Below are positions 16,670 through 24,823 of a stretch of 64,000 nt of DNA, one piece after another. A program made the position numbers and the translations under genes. This DNA comes from Sphingobium sp. V4 (GTDB lineage: Bacteria; Pseudomonadota; Alphaproteobacteria; Sphingomonadales; Sphingomonadaceae), in contig NZ_CP081002.1 in assembly GCF_029590555.1 (NCBI RefSeq), forward strand, positions 1,112,501-1,176,500, read 5' to 3'. Numbering within the stretch: position 1 is the first letter of the stretch; each line of letters starts with the position of its first letter. Under the pieces are notes generated by a model. It saw only the letters and a list, made by a program, of their open reading frames with translations. It did not search any database and was not told where the DNA came from.

Positions 16670-17022
16670 CACGGATGGCGATTGCTCAGCCAGTCCCTGA
16701 TGACCGCCACGATATAGCGCTGGTCCTGGGCACTGAGCCTCTGATCGGCAGCGATACCATGCCATTTGGAGAGGCAGGTTCGGCAGCAGGTCGCCGTCGC
16801 ATGCTGCGCGACAAAGACCGGATGCCCGCGCATCGGTGCCTGTTTGCCGTCATTGAGCGGCAGCGCGGGCGCCAGCCGCTGGGCAATGAACTCTTCCGCA
16901 TGGGTGAGGATCGTCTCGATACCGCGTTCAGCCAGATAGGCCTGTTCCTTCGCGTTCAACCGGAAACGCGATCGGAATGCCGATCGGCCAAGGCGAGCGA
17001 AGAGCGGGGTGAAGTCGTCCAT
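16669..17022 (-). CDS. DUF4186 family protein
   Basis: The 117-residue protein matches DUF4186: LFARLGRSAFRSRFRLNAKE, then GKQAPMRGHPVFVAQHATATCCRTCLSKWHGI and a helical C-terminus. The His/Cys cluster (HATATCCRTCLSKWH) suggests a metal site, but no function is known for the family. The ATG at 17022 begins at family-like residues. A longer form to 17058 is possible. The terminator at 16636 lies just past its 3' end. Confidence 0.85.
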   Translation of the reverse strand: MDDFTPLFARLGRSAFRSRFRLNAKEQAYLAERGIETILTHAEEFIAQRLAPALPLNDGKQAPMRGHPVFVAQHATATCCRTCLSKWHGIAADQRLSAQDQRYIVAVIRDWLSNRHP

Positions 17023-17178
17023 GCCGATGGCATATATGCAGCCTCCACGACGTTGCATCCATTCTCGATGCCGTGGGCTGCTATTTCTTGCTGGCGCTGG
17101 ACATGGTGCCGTTGGCGGTGGCGAAGGCGCGCTCGTCGAGGAGGCGCCCCGCGCTTCACGCGCGGAGCGCCGGATCGA

Positions 17179-17454
17179 TCAGCCGTTCAACTGATCCTTG
17201 ACCGCCTTGGCGGGCGTGAAGGCGAGCTTCTTCGACGCGGCGATCTGGATCGTCGCGCCGGTCGAGGGATTGCGGCCTTCCCGGGCGGGCTGGTCCTTGA
17301 CCTTGAACTTGCCGAACCCGTTCAGCGAAATTTCCTCGCCCTTCGCCGCGGCGCCGGCGATGTTCGCGAAGACCGAATCGACCAGCTTGCGGGCATCGGC
17401 TTTGGTGACGCCATGCTCGGCGGCCAGTGCTTCAGCCAGATCGCTATTGTTCAT
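17179..17454 (-). CDS. hup: HU-type DNA-binding protein
   Basis: The 91-residue protein is a standard HU: MNNSDLAEALAAEHGVTKAD at the start, ISLNGFGKFKVKDQPAREGR with the DNA-binding arm GRNPSTGATIQI, and a final KAVKDQLNG. HU dimers bend DNA without sequence preference. The gene is complete and monocistronic. It may be a second, element-borne hup copy, since the backbone around it looks plasmid-like. Confidence 0.93.
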   Translation of the reverse strand: MNNSDLAEALAAEHGVTKADARKLVDSVFANIAGAAAKGEEISLNGFGKFKVKDQPAREGRNPSTGATIQIAASKKLAFTPAKAVKDQLNG

Positions 17455-17649
17455 TGGATATCCCTCTCAGAAGTGAGGCGCCCGCAATAGCGGCGGAAAA
17501 AGCGGTGGAACAGCCATTTTCATGGTTACTCCTGCGGCCAGCGCGCTAATCGTCGGGCGGGATATAGTCAGGATAGAAGCCGCTCTCACCATCATGGGGA
17601 CACGGCTCTGGTTCGCGCGGGCGCGCAGGGGACAGGACCGGATCAATCC

Positions 17650-17654
17650 CTGAG
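17650..17654. repeat. Target site duplication, left copy (CTGAG)
   Basis: CTGAG here matches 19458-19462 on the other side of the element. A single copy restores the HIRAN reading frame exactly. Confidence 0.85.
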
Positions 17655-17671
17655 CTTGGCTTTGTACGTTT
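17655..17671 (+). repeat. Left terminal inverted repeat of the 1.8-kb insertion sequence
   Basis: CTTGGCTTTGTACGTTT pairs with the reversed right end, with two mismatches near the outer tip. The transposase TAA overlaps its inner edge. Confidence 0.85.
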
Positions 17672-19046
17672 AGGCGGCGAAGCATAGTGCCTGTGCCATA
17701 CGTATGACGCGGGATGCTGGGATTTTTTGCGGTTCGCGGTTTGGCGGGGATTGTTGATTAATGTCGCCGACCCATAGTTGGAGACGGACGGCACCGATGG
17801 CGTCGCTGAACGTCAGACTGGTCTTTCGATACCACGCGGCGGCGTAAGCGGTACTTGCGCTGGTGAGCAGATCGGAGGCCCACAACGACACCAGGCTGTA
17901 TAGACCGAGAAGAGCCGGGGTGGTCCGGGCAATGGCATTGTCGGTCCATTGGCGCTGTGTCTCGACGCCCAAGTGGGCTCGAGTTTCGGCGAAAGTGACC
18001 TCAATCTGCCATCGGCGGACGTACAGGGCGATGATGTTGGCGGGCTCGAGAGTGACATCGGTACTGAAGAACGCTTGCGGGGCGCGTTTTCCATCAGGAT
18101 CGCGCACTAGCACCCAGCGAACGGGTAATACCGGTGTGCCGGGCCTGTACCATATGGCGGTGTCGGACGTGATTTCGAGTTCCTTGTCTTCGGCATGGCC
18201 ATACCAGGCGGAGACGACAATCTTTGTCCAGCTTGTTGCAGGGTTGGACAGCAGGGTCTTGAGCTTTGGCAGCGCTGGACCTTTTTGCGCAGGCCGCCCC
18301 ATCGTGCGGCAGGTCCGTTTCGGCGGCGGTGCGAACAGGTTGGCATCCAATCGCAACCGGCTGATGAGCATTGCTCGCGGTGTAATGGCATGGGCCAGTT
18401 CATGGACGGCGAAGCTGCTGTCACCGACGAAGATAATCCGGCGACCCGGCAGCCAGCGACACAGTTGTAGTGCGCCCTGCCGGGCCCAGTCAGTCAGTAG
18501 TTTATGACGTCGTCCGCGTTGATGATTGGATCGCTCCGAAGGGGCGAGCAACGTCAAGACCGGCAAGGCCTTGATCAGGCTAGTCCACGGCACCGGGGTG
18601 AGCACCATGAAGCTCAACCAGCGCAGCCCGCTGGCCTTGACGAAATGGCCGTGACTGGAGCGTACTGGGTCACGGTATATACCCCGCGCATTGATCCGGC
18701 GCCCCCATCGGCGCTCGATGGTGTCATCCATACCGATGACAACCGGGCCGTCGGGCACGAGCCGTTCGACCACCATAGCCAGTAACTGCCTGGCGACAGC
18801 GCGAGAACTCCAGCGGGCGCGACTGAGGATCTGGTGATAGCTGGCAAAATTGGCCGCCTGGGCCCGACCGGTCATGCGTAAACAGGAACTGATGGTCCGC
18901 TTGCCGGGCGCAAGCAAGGCGCCCATCACCAGAACCAGCACATGTTCCCAACTGGGCGCGGTAAAGCAAGAACGCCATGCCCGCAGCCAGTGGCGCAGTA
19001 TCTGGGGAACGGGATCGCCGACAGCGGCCTTGGAATGATGAAGCAT
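17670..19046 (-). CDS. DDE transposase of the 1.8-kb insertion sequence
   Basis: The 458-residue protein is an RNase H-fold DDE transposase of the IS4 superfamily (IS701/DDE_5-like). The catalytic residues are placed in VVIGMDDTIERRWG, IIFVGDSSFAVHEL and RRWQIEVTFAETRAHLG, with the helical insertion between the second Asp and the Glu. It appears intact and so potentially active. It catalyses cut-and-paste transposition of its own element. Confidence 0.88.
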   Translation of the reverse strand: MLHHSKAAVGDPVPQILRHWLRAWRSCFTAPSWEHVLVLVMGALLAPGKRTISSCLRMTGRAQAANFASYHQILSRARWSSRAVARQLLAMVVERLVPDGPVVIGMDDTIERRWGRRINARGIYRDPVRSSHGHFVKASGLRWLSFMVLTPVPWTSLIKALPVLTLLAPSERSNHQRGRRHKLLTDWARQGALQLCRWLPGRRIIFVGDSSFAVHELAHAITPRAMLISRLRLDANLFAPPPKRTCRTMGRPAQKGPALPKLKTLLSNPATSWTKIVVSAWYGHAEDKELEITSDTAIWYRPGTPVLPVRWVLVRDPDGKRAPQAFFSTDVTLEPANIIALYVRRWQIEVTFAETRAHLGVETQRQWTDNAIARTTPALLGLYSLVSLWASDLLTSASTAYAAAWYRKTSLTFSDAIGAVRLQLWVGDINQQSPPNREPQKIPASRVIRMAQALCFAA

Positions 19047-19151
19047 CCCATGCTTCGAATCGCGACCAGCACGGGTTGCAAGGCAATGGCTGGAGCGATG
19101 CGGCGAGGTGAATCAGATGCGCTCTGACCTGAAGGAAGCTACGGTCGCGCC

Positions 19152-19436
19152 ATGGATGAAGACGAAATCGCAGCGCGCATTGAAGAATTTGACGCAGCCA
19201 ATGGCGGCGGCGTAGGCTGGTATGAGGAGAAAGGCGCTTACCACCTCTACCTGCTCACAAATGAGGCGCCGATCGCGCGCCTCAAGCCAACTGGCACAGG
19301 TGACGAAGTCAGGATCGCCTATTGGTCGCATCGACGAAAATGGGACGATATCGACGACATGGGCGGATGCGTCCTACCCCTCGATCAGGCCCTCGACCAC
19401 GTCGCAACCAACAGCATCTTCTGGACCTGGACCTGA
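19152..19436 (+). CDS. Passenger or accessory ORF inside the insertion sequence
   Basis: The 94-residue protein (MDEDEIAARIEEFDAANGGG..., LYLLTNEAPIARLKPTGTGD, MGGCVLPLDQALDHVA) lies inside the inverted repeats, divergent from the transposase. It looks like a genuine soluble protein: acidic, with a beta-rich middle. It does not resemble a resistance gene, regulator or second transposase subunit I know. It could assist or restrain transposition, or be selfish cargo. Confidence 0.65.
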   Translation: MDEDEIAARIEEFDAANGGGVGWYEEKGAYHLYLLTNEAPIARLKPTGTGDEVRIAYWSHRRKWDDIDDMGGCVLPLDQALDHVATNSIFWTWT

Positions 19437-19440
19437 TCAA

Positions 19441-19457
19441 AAACGTACAAAGTCGAG
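19441..19457 (-). repeat. Right terminal inverted repeat of the 1.8-kb insertion sequence
   Basis: Read on the minus strand this is CTCGACTTTGTACGTTT, the partner of the left end. The passenger ORF stops immediately inside it. Confidence 0.85.
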
Positions 19458-19462
19458 CTGAG
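19458..19462. repeat. Target site duplication, right copy (CTGAG)
   Basis: Second copy of the 5-bp duplication. It directly abuts the right inverted repeat. Confidence 0.85.
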
Positions 19463-19862
19463 AAGCTGATTCGAATGATGGCGCCGCCTTTGGTCGATTC
19501 CTGGAAAATAGGGCGGATCTCCTCGCCCTGGGCCATGCGCGACCCAATCCAGCCGCAGCGCTCCGCCGACAGATAGCCGATCTGAACGCCGCGCACGCTT
19601 CAGACCGCGATGGCCGACGGATCGAACGGGTTCTTGGGCTCGGGTACGAGATCGACTGCTTCGCCCGGCACACAGAGCCTGATCTCGAACAGCCGGTTGT
19701 TGCGTTCCTTATTCTCATGGATGGCGCCGACGACGGCGAGGCTGATGTCGGGACGACTCATGGTAGCATCGGTAGATCGATGACCTCTTCCCGCCAAGCA
19801 CCCGTGATAGCTTGCCGATCGCTGATGTCATTGTCTCCTTCGTTCGTCTAGCAACGGGCGAC

Positions 19863-21026
19863 ATGACGAACAGCATATCGCTTCGCGAGGCCCGGCGCAT
19901 TGCCCTCGCCGCCCAGGGTTTCGGCCGATCCCGGCCCGCGAGCGTCGGTAAGGCGCATTTGCGGCGGACGACCGAACGCCTTGGGCTCCACCAGATCGAC
20001 AGCGTCAATGTTCTGGCGCGAGCCCACTATATGCCGGCCTATTCGCGCCTGGGCGATTATGACCGGAACTGGCTCGACCAGGCCGCCTGGGGGAAGGCCC
20101 GTGACCGAAAATTGTTCGAATATTGGGCGCATGAAGCCTCGCTTCTGCCGATGGACTGCCACCCCTTGCTGCGCTGGCGGATGGCGCGCGCCGATCGGGG
20201 CGAGGCGGGGTGGAAGGGACTGCGCGCCTTTGCCGGAGAGCGGCGCGGCGAAGCGGAGACGCTGCTCGAGCGGTTCAGGGCCGACGGCCCGCTTGCGGCC
20301 TCCGACTTTGAGGGCGCGCGCAATCGATCGGGCTGGTGGGAATGGGGCGAGGCAAAGCAGATGCTCGAATGGCTTTTCTGGGCGGGGCACGTCACCACGG
20401 CCACCCGCCGTGGCAGCTTCGAGCGCGTCTATGATCTGACCGAGCGCGTCATTCCGCCCGACATCCTCGCCATCCCGACACCGGAGCCGCGCGACGCCCA
20501 GCGTGCGCTCATCGAGCAATCCGCCCGGGCGCTCGGCATCGCGACCGCTGCTGATCTGCGGGACTATTTCCGGTTGAAGCCCGATGAGGCTAGCGATGCC
20601 ATCCAGGATCTGCAGGAGGAGAGGGCGCTCGTTCCCTTCACGGTGGAGGGTATGTCGCAGGTGATGTTCCTGCATCGCTACGCCCAGGCGCCGCGCCGGA
20701 TGACCGCGCGGGCGCTCCTCTCGCCCATCGATCCCCTGATCTGGGAGCGCTCCAGAACCGAAAAGCTGTTCGACTTCCACTATCGTATCGGCATCTACAC
20801 TCCGGCGCCCAAGCGGTCCCACGGCTATTATGATCTCCCCTTCCTGCTGGGTGACCGGATCGTGGCGCGGACCGATCTCAAGGCAGACAGGAAATCGGGA
20901 CGGCTGCTTGTGCAATCTGTCCATATGGAATCTGGCGCCCCGGCAGACACGCATGGACAACTCGCTGCGGAATTGGGGCTTCTCGCCCAGTGGCTCAAAC
21001 TGGAGCTGGTCGCGCCCATAATCTGA
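19863..21026 (+). CDS. YcaQ/AlkZ-like DNA glycosylase (winged-helix family)
   Basis: The 387-residue protein belongs to the HTH_42 (YcaQ/AlkZ) family, which removes alkylated bases or unhooks interstrand crosslinks. The catalytic Q-x-D motif is seen in LGLHQIDSVNVLARAHYMP. Other marks are LFEYWAHEASLLP, WEWGEAKQMLEWLFWAGHV and SPIDPLIWERSRTEKLFDFHYRIG with the C-terminal YYDLPFLLGDRIVAR. I start at ATG 19863, where family similarity begins (SLREARRIALAAQGF). It is divergent from the broken HIRAN gene. Confidence 0.9.
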   Translation: MTNSISLREARRIALAAQGFGRSRPASVGKAHLRRTTERLGLHQIDSVNVLARAHYMPAYSRLGDYDRNWLDQAAWGKARDRKLFEYWAHEASLLPMDCHPLLRWRMARADRGEAGWKGLRAFAGERRGEAETLLERFRADGPLAASDFEGARNRSGWWEWGEAKQMLEWLFWAGHVTTATRRGSFERVYDLTERVIPPDILAIPTPEPRDAQRALIEQSARALGIATAADLRDYFRLKPDEASDAIQDLQEERALVPFTVEGMSQVMFLHRYAQAPRRMTARALLSPIDPLIWERSRTEKLFDFHYRIGIYTPAPKRSHGYYDLPFLLGDRIVARTDLKADRKSGRLLVQSVHMESGAPADTHGQLAAELGLLAQWLKLELVAPII

Positions 21027-21147
21027 CCCCGCAGGTTCTTAGCGATTTTCGAGCCGGGTCGGATCGTTCTTTCCCGCGTGAAAACCGTCGAAAGGCGGCC
21101 TCGAAAGGTTTATGAAGTGCCGCGCATTTGGGGCAGAGGAGCCCGTC

Positions 21148-21360
21148 ATGACTGAATTTGAAGGACGTGATCTGCACCTGGTCAAAAAGGCCCTGTGCAT
21201 CGGCATTCTCACGATCGAGAGCCAGGAGGATGGACCGTTCAAAGCGGAGTCGAATCTGACCGACATAAAGGCGCTGGCGGACGGCCTGATGCTCGGCGGC
21301 GTCGAGCTTCATCACTATATGCGCTCGGCGCATATCGCTCTTACCGGCAGACCGGACTGA
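21148..21360 (+). CDS. Small hypothetical protein
   Basis: The 70-residue protein (MTEFEGRDLHLVKKALCIGI..., FKAESNLTDIKALADGLM) is helical and soluble. ATG 21148 has a GAGGAG site, and the in-frame ATG at 21112 does not. Similar short ORFs sit near DUF736 genes on sphingomonad plasmids. Function is unknown. Confidence 0.6.
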   Translation: MTEFEGRDLHLVKKALCIGILTIESQEDGPFKAESNLTDIKALADGLMLGGVELHHYMRSAHIALTGRPD

Positions 21361-21680
21361 CAGTCATCTTATCCCTCTGGCGGGCTGAGGGGACGTTGCT
21401 CCGTCCCCTACGGGATCGCGCCTTGCAAGCGTCGACCCCTGATCGTCTCCCTGTGCGCCGCACCGCGCGGCACCTTTGGCTTCATATCTTTCGTCGGTGA
21501 TCACGCCCGTGGCCACCTATCGCGCGCGCTGTCGAGGGGTCGGAGGGCGCGGGGGCGGTGAGGTCGTGCCCTCTTGAGAGGGCAGTGCGTGGCGCGCGGG
21601 CAGGGACCAGAGGGGAGGAGGATTTTGGAGGGTGTCGCTTTCGAATGGTCGAGAGCGGCATCATCCAAGGAGTTGAAGTC
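21361..21680. other. Non-coding gap before the DUF736 gene
   Basis: About 320 bases with no convincing gene. A 7-bp hairpin, GGGGACG (21389-21395) with CGTCCCC (21402-21408), lies near the start and lacks a T-run. The promoter of the DUF736 transcript presumably lies towards the right end, where AAGGAG precedes the ATG. Confidence 0.5.
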
Positions 21681-22139
21681 ATGAATATCGGTGAAATCCA
21701 GAATGTGAATGGTCGTCTGACGGGCTCGATCGCCACGCGCACCATCGACCTGCCGCGCATCGGTCTGCGCAAGGTCGAAAGCATGAGCGATCGCGCGCCG
21801 CTGTACGAAATCCTCACGCTGAATGTCGCCCGCCGCTGGGTTCAGATCGGTGCGCTCTGGGAAGCGGCTTCGAAGAAGACCGGGGAAGCGTTCCTTGCCG
21901 GATCGGTCGACGATCCGGGCCTTCCCGAACCGCTGCCTGTCGCTCTCTTCCCGACCGAAGACGGCGGCTACACCATCGCCTGGCGCCGTGAGACGCTGCG
22001 TGCGGAATTCAACGGTGGCTTCGGGGCGTCGCAGCGCTCCTATGACGAGCGCGGGCAATCCGGCTTCGGTGAAAGCACTGCCGGCGCCGATGGATCGCTC
22101 ATGGGCAGGAACGATCTCAACGACGAGGTTCCCTACTAA
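21681..22139 (+). CDS. DUF736 family protein
   Basis: The 152-residue protein begins MNIGEIQNVNGRLTGSIATR and fits DUF736, which is widespread on alphaproteobacterial plasmids and ICEs and has no known activity. The N-terminal half is the DUF736 domain (through YEILTLNVARRWVQIGALWE). A Gly/Ser-rich C-terminal tail follows. An AAGGAG site sets the start. A strong terminator follows the stop. Confidence 0.88.
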   Translation: MNIGEIQNVNGRLTGSIATRTIDLPRIGLRKVESMSDRAPLYEILTLNVARRWVQIGALWEAASKKTGEAFLAGSVDDPGLPEPLPVALFPTEDGGYTIAWRRETLRAEFNGGFGASQRSYDERGQSGFGESTAGADGSLMGRNDLNDEVPY

Positions 22140-22160
22140 GAACCCGGCGAAGCGAATATG

Positions 22161-22194
22161 GGCCGGGAGAGCATCCGCTTTCCCGGCCTTTTTT
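22161..22194 (+). terminator. Intrinsic terminator after the DUF736 gene
   Basis: GGCCGGGA (from 22161) pairs with TCCCGGCC (22181-22188) and is followed by six or more T residues. It would end the DUF736 transcript. Confidence 0.85.
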
Positions 22195-22235
22195 GCGTCC
22201 GCATGTCTTCCCTTCAAATATGAAAGGACCGCGCC

Positions 22236-23287
22236 ATGGCCAGCGCCCCGCGCAGCAGCATCGATCGCTTTGCCGATCTGCCCACCCTCTACGCCCAGAT
22301 GACCGCAACCCCTGAATTCCAGGCCGCTTTCGGCGACCCGCTTGGCCTCTCGATCGTCTCGCCGGGTGAAGAACCGGCTGAGTATGAGATGCCCGAAGCC
22401 ATCGCCGCGCAGGCGGAATGCGGCGGGATTGTCGCCGCCATATTCGATCTGTTCTGCGATACCCGGCTTGAGACGCTTGCCCCCGAAATCGCCTGGGGCA
22501 TCGTTAACAGCTTCCGCTTCGTCGCCAGAAAGCTCGAACGACAGGAGGACCGGCTTGCACAGGAGGTCGGCGAACTTGCCCGCGAGCCGGACGTCAGCGA
22601 AGTGTACACGACCTCCCTGGAGGAGAAGCAACTTCTCTGCCAGTCGATCGCGGAACAGCGCCATGCGATCGAGTGCATGCGCGACTATGCCGCCGAAATG
22701 TATCGTGCTCTGTCGGGGTGGCCATGGACGCCCGCGCGGGGCACCCGGGCGTCGACTGCATCAAGCGCGAGCCAGATCGCGGCGCTCGATTTTCTGCGCG
22801 CGCGCACCCTTGCCATACGCGAAAAGCATATGCCGCAGGGGCCGATCGTGGTCGTGACCGGGCCTGCCGACTGGCATGACTGGAAACTCATCTGGGACCG
22901 TCTCGATCTCATCAAAACGCGTATCCCGCACATGACCCTCATCACCACCGGGCAACGGCGGGGCGTCGACCAGATCGCTGCGGCCTGGGCGGCGAGGACC
23001 GAAATAGGCGTCCCGGTCGTGGTTTACGGCCTTTACGGTTCGGGGAGGAAGACCGCTTTCAAGCGGAACCGGAAGATTCTCGAACTGAACCCCGTCGAGG
23101 CTTTGCTCTGCGAGGGGTGGGTATCCAGGCGAACCTCTATCAGTTGCTGCGGGACGCAGATGTTCCGATCCACGCCTTCCACCGGGCGGATCAGGCGCCC
23201 GACACACCCGTGCTGGCGCGGCAACGTCGTCAGGCGAGCAATCGAGGGGAGGCGGCGCATGGCTATTCCCAACTATCTGCGCACTAA
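22236..23287 (+). pseudogene. DUF2493 (YspA-like SLOG) protein, copy 1, frameshifted near its 3' end
   Basis: The protein has an N-terminal helical part with LCQSIAEQRHAIECMRDYAA and a DUF2493 Rossmann-like domain of the SLOG group (GPIVVVTGPADWHDW, TLITTGQRRGVDQIAAAWA, GSGRKTAFKRNRKIL). After ALLCEG near 23111 the frame changes: the normal ending GIQANLYQLLRDADVPIHAF continues in the next frame to a TAA at 23285. Unshifted, translation fuses into the downstream DUF6117 frame. One missing G in GAGGGGTGGG explains it. SLOG domains bind nucleotide-type ligands, and the role here is unknown. Confidence 0.8.
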
Positions 23288-23474
23288 TTTCCAGACCCTG
23301 CTGCGCGCGGCGGGGGACGGCAATCTCGCCCTCATGGAGTGCCAGGATACGCAGACGGGTGATCCGCGCTTTGTGATCTGTGCCATCGGTCGAGATGGTT
23401 CGGACTATGTGATGACCCCCTTTGGCCATCTGGTCGAAGGCAATCCCTATGACGCCTATGTCCCGCCGATTTGA
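23259..23474 (+). CDS. DUF6117 family protein
   Basis: The 71-residue protein (MAIPNYLRTNFQTLLRAAGD..., ALMECQDTQTGDPRFVICAI) is typical of DUF6117, a small sphingomonad/rhizobial mobile-element family of unknown function. A GAGGGGAGG site precedes ATG 23259. It overlaps the true DUF2493 3' end in another frame, so the two genes are normally coupled. Because of the frameshift it also appears as the tail of a chimeric open frame. Confidence 0.82.
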   Translation: MAIPNYLRTNFQTLLRAAGDGNLALMECQDTQTGDPRFVICAIGRDGSDYVMTPFGHLVEGNPYDAYVPPI

Positions 23475-23505
23475 ATAAGATAAGATCGACCGGATAGTTC
23501 TCCAA

Positions 23506-23543
23506 GGGATCGGCAGCACCCCGGCTGTCGGTCCCTTTTTTTT
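23506..23543 (+). terminator. Intrinsic terminator after the DUF6117 gene
   Basis: GGGATCGGCAG and CTGTCGGTCCC form an 11-bp stem with two G-T pairs. Eight T residues follow. This closes the DUF2493-DUF6117 transcript. Confidence 0.85.
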
Positions 23544-23608
23544 ATCCAATGGGAGAGGGCGCACCGTCGGTTACGGGTCTGTTGGGCGAGCGCTGCGTCT
23601 GGACCCAA

Positions 23609-23641
23609 GCCTCCATGGGGGCATCGAGCCCCCATGGAGGC
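23609..23641. repeat. Perfect 14-bp hairpin
   Basis: GCCTCCATGGGGGC (23609-23622) and GCCCCCATGGAGGC (23628-23641) are perfect inverted repeats around an ATCGA loop. There is no T-run after it, so it is not a classical terminator. It could be a protein-binding cruciform or part of a leader RNA. Confidence 0.8.
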
Positions 23642-23720
23642 TGCCTCTCTTCTTCTCTCAACAAGCGGGATAAGTTTACACGGGAAACCCCGGCGGCCTC
23701 AAGGACGACGGGGCCCCACC

Positions 23721-23781
23721 ATTTTTTCTCGCGGGCGGGCACCTGCGCGCCATCGCTACGGCGGTGCGCGCGAGAAAAAAT
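23721..23781. repeat. Perfect 13-bp inverted repeat with 35-base spacer
   Basis: ATTTTTTCTCGCG (23721-23733) and CGCGAGAAAAAAT (23769-23781) match exactly. As RNA it would form a long hairpin upstream of the second DUF2493 gene. As DNA it could be a replication or regulatory site. It lies about 110 bases before that start. Confidence 0.8.
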
Positions 23782-23893
23782 CGTGACCCCCATCGCCGCT
23801 TCGCGGTCGTGGCTGCGCCACGATCCTTGACCCCGCCGAGGCGAGCCCGTGTGGAAGAGGAAACCTCTTGAAGAGCAAATGAAGGAGGTTCCG

Positions 23894-24823
23894 ATGCTGA
23901 ATATGACTGACCGCGACGCAACCCTGGATCGCTTCGCCGACGCCTTTATCGAAACGACCGACAGCTACCGCATCGCGCGCGGAGACGACGTCATCCAAGC
24001 GCCGATGCCCGATGGCGAGGTGGTCGCCCGGGCCACCGAGTTGCTGGTCACGACCCTGTTCGATGTCCTGCGCGATACCCGGCTGGAGGCCATGGCGGAC
24101 CGGATCGCATGGGGCATCGTCCACAGCTTCCACAAGGTTGCAGGCCAGATTGAGGGGGAAGCGGACAAGGCGGCGATGGCCGTCCGTCGGCTTATTGAAC
24201 AGAATGACGGGAGCGAGATTGGCAGCGTCGAACTGGAAGAGGCACAGATGCTCTGCCAGTCGCTCGACGAAACCCAGGACGCGCTGGCGTGCATGCGCGA
24301 CTATGCCGCCGCGACCTACCATGCCGAGACCGGACGGCCCTGGTCAGCCCCGCGCGCCTCGCTGGTCTCATCCAAGCGGACCGCACCGGTGGTGGCGGCG
24401 ACCGATTACCTGGCGGCCCGGCGCAAGCGGCATATCGATGCACGCGCGCCCAAGGGACCGGTCGTGATCTTCTCCGGCGGGCAGGTCTGGGAGGATCACC
24501 GCCTTCTCTATGCAGCGCTCGATAGCATCAAGGTGCGGGTGCCAACGATGGTTCTCGCGACAACAGGGCAGGATAAGGGGTGCGACGCGATCGCGGCGGC
24601 TTGGGCGGCGCGTACGGTGTGCCGGTCAAGCCGGTTTCAAACTGCATGCTCCGATCCGGTCTTCGCATCACCTTACGCATGGAAACATGGGCCTGAATTC
24701 CTTGGGATTTCGCGCCTGAATGCGGCATTCGAGCGACTGAACCGGTGGGAAAAAGTACGCTCTTGCGATGCTGCCGAGCCCTGTATGTTCTCAATTGGGG
24801 ACCAAATAGCCATCACCGGTTAG
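23894..24823 (+). pseudogene. DUF2493 (YspA-like SLOG) protein, copy 2, 3'-truncated
   Basis: The first 240 residues resemble copy 1: RLEAMADRIAWGIVHSFHKV, LCQSLDETQDALACMRDYAA, GPVVIFSGGQVWEDHRLL and TTGQDKGCDAIAAAWAART. Similarity ends near 24620, before the conserved G-x-G and KRNR motifs. The last 70 residues, rich in Cys, Arg and Phe, are unrelated sequence read through until a TAG. ATG 23894 has a perfect AAGGAGG site, so the truncated protein is probably made. The break marks the left edge of the next acquired segment. Confidence 0.8.

Larger units (their letters stand above)
17655..19457 (-). mobile_element. IS4/IS701-like insertion sequence, 1,803 bp
   Basis: The ends are CTTGGCTTTGTACGTTT (17655-17671) and, reversed, CTCGACTTTGTACGTTT (19441-19457), 15 of 17 identical. 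A 5-bp direct repeat CTGAG flanks the element. It contains a DDE transposase gene and, downstream of the transposase promoter end on the other strand, a 94-residue ORF. The transposase stop codon lies inside the left inverted repeat. Removing the element restores a HIRAN reading frame, which confirms the ends. Confidence 0.9.
17546..19761 (-). pseudogene. HIRAN-domain protein, broken by an insertion sequence and a stop codon
   Basis: The 5' part (19761 down to 19463) encodes MSRPDISLAVVGAIHENKER, EPKNPFDPSAIAV and, after a TGA at 19600-19602, GVQIGYLSAERCGWIG: a HIRAN domain with one nonsense codon. The 3' part (17649 to 17546) encodes a tail ending SGFYPDYIPPDD. Removing the insertion sequence and one CTGAG copy joins the two parts in frame (RISF-S-GIDPV). 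HIRAN domains bind DNA ends in some repair enzymes. Stand-alone proteins like this are common on sphingomonad plasmids, but their role is unknown. Confidence 0.85.
23475..23893. other. Intergenic region with three inverted repeats
   Basis: These 419 bases hold the terminator at 23506 and the two perfect inverted repeats at 23609 and 23721. No protein-like frame is visible. It separates two paralogous DUF2493 genes, so the hairpins may belong to a control region used by copy 2. Confidence 0.6.

Noticed and set aside
19848..20960. 370-codon minus-strand frame opposite the YcaQ-like gene
   Set aside because: The sense strand encodes a clear glycosylase family protein and the antisense frame matches nothing.
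21501..22664. 387-codon minus-strand frame across DUF736 and DUF2493
   Set aside because: It spans two real genes and their terminator in antisense, and its composition is Arg/Ala-rich without motifs.
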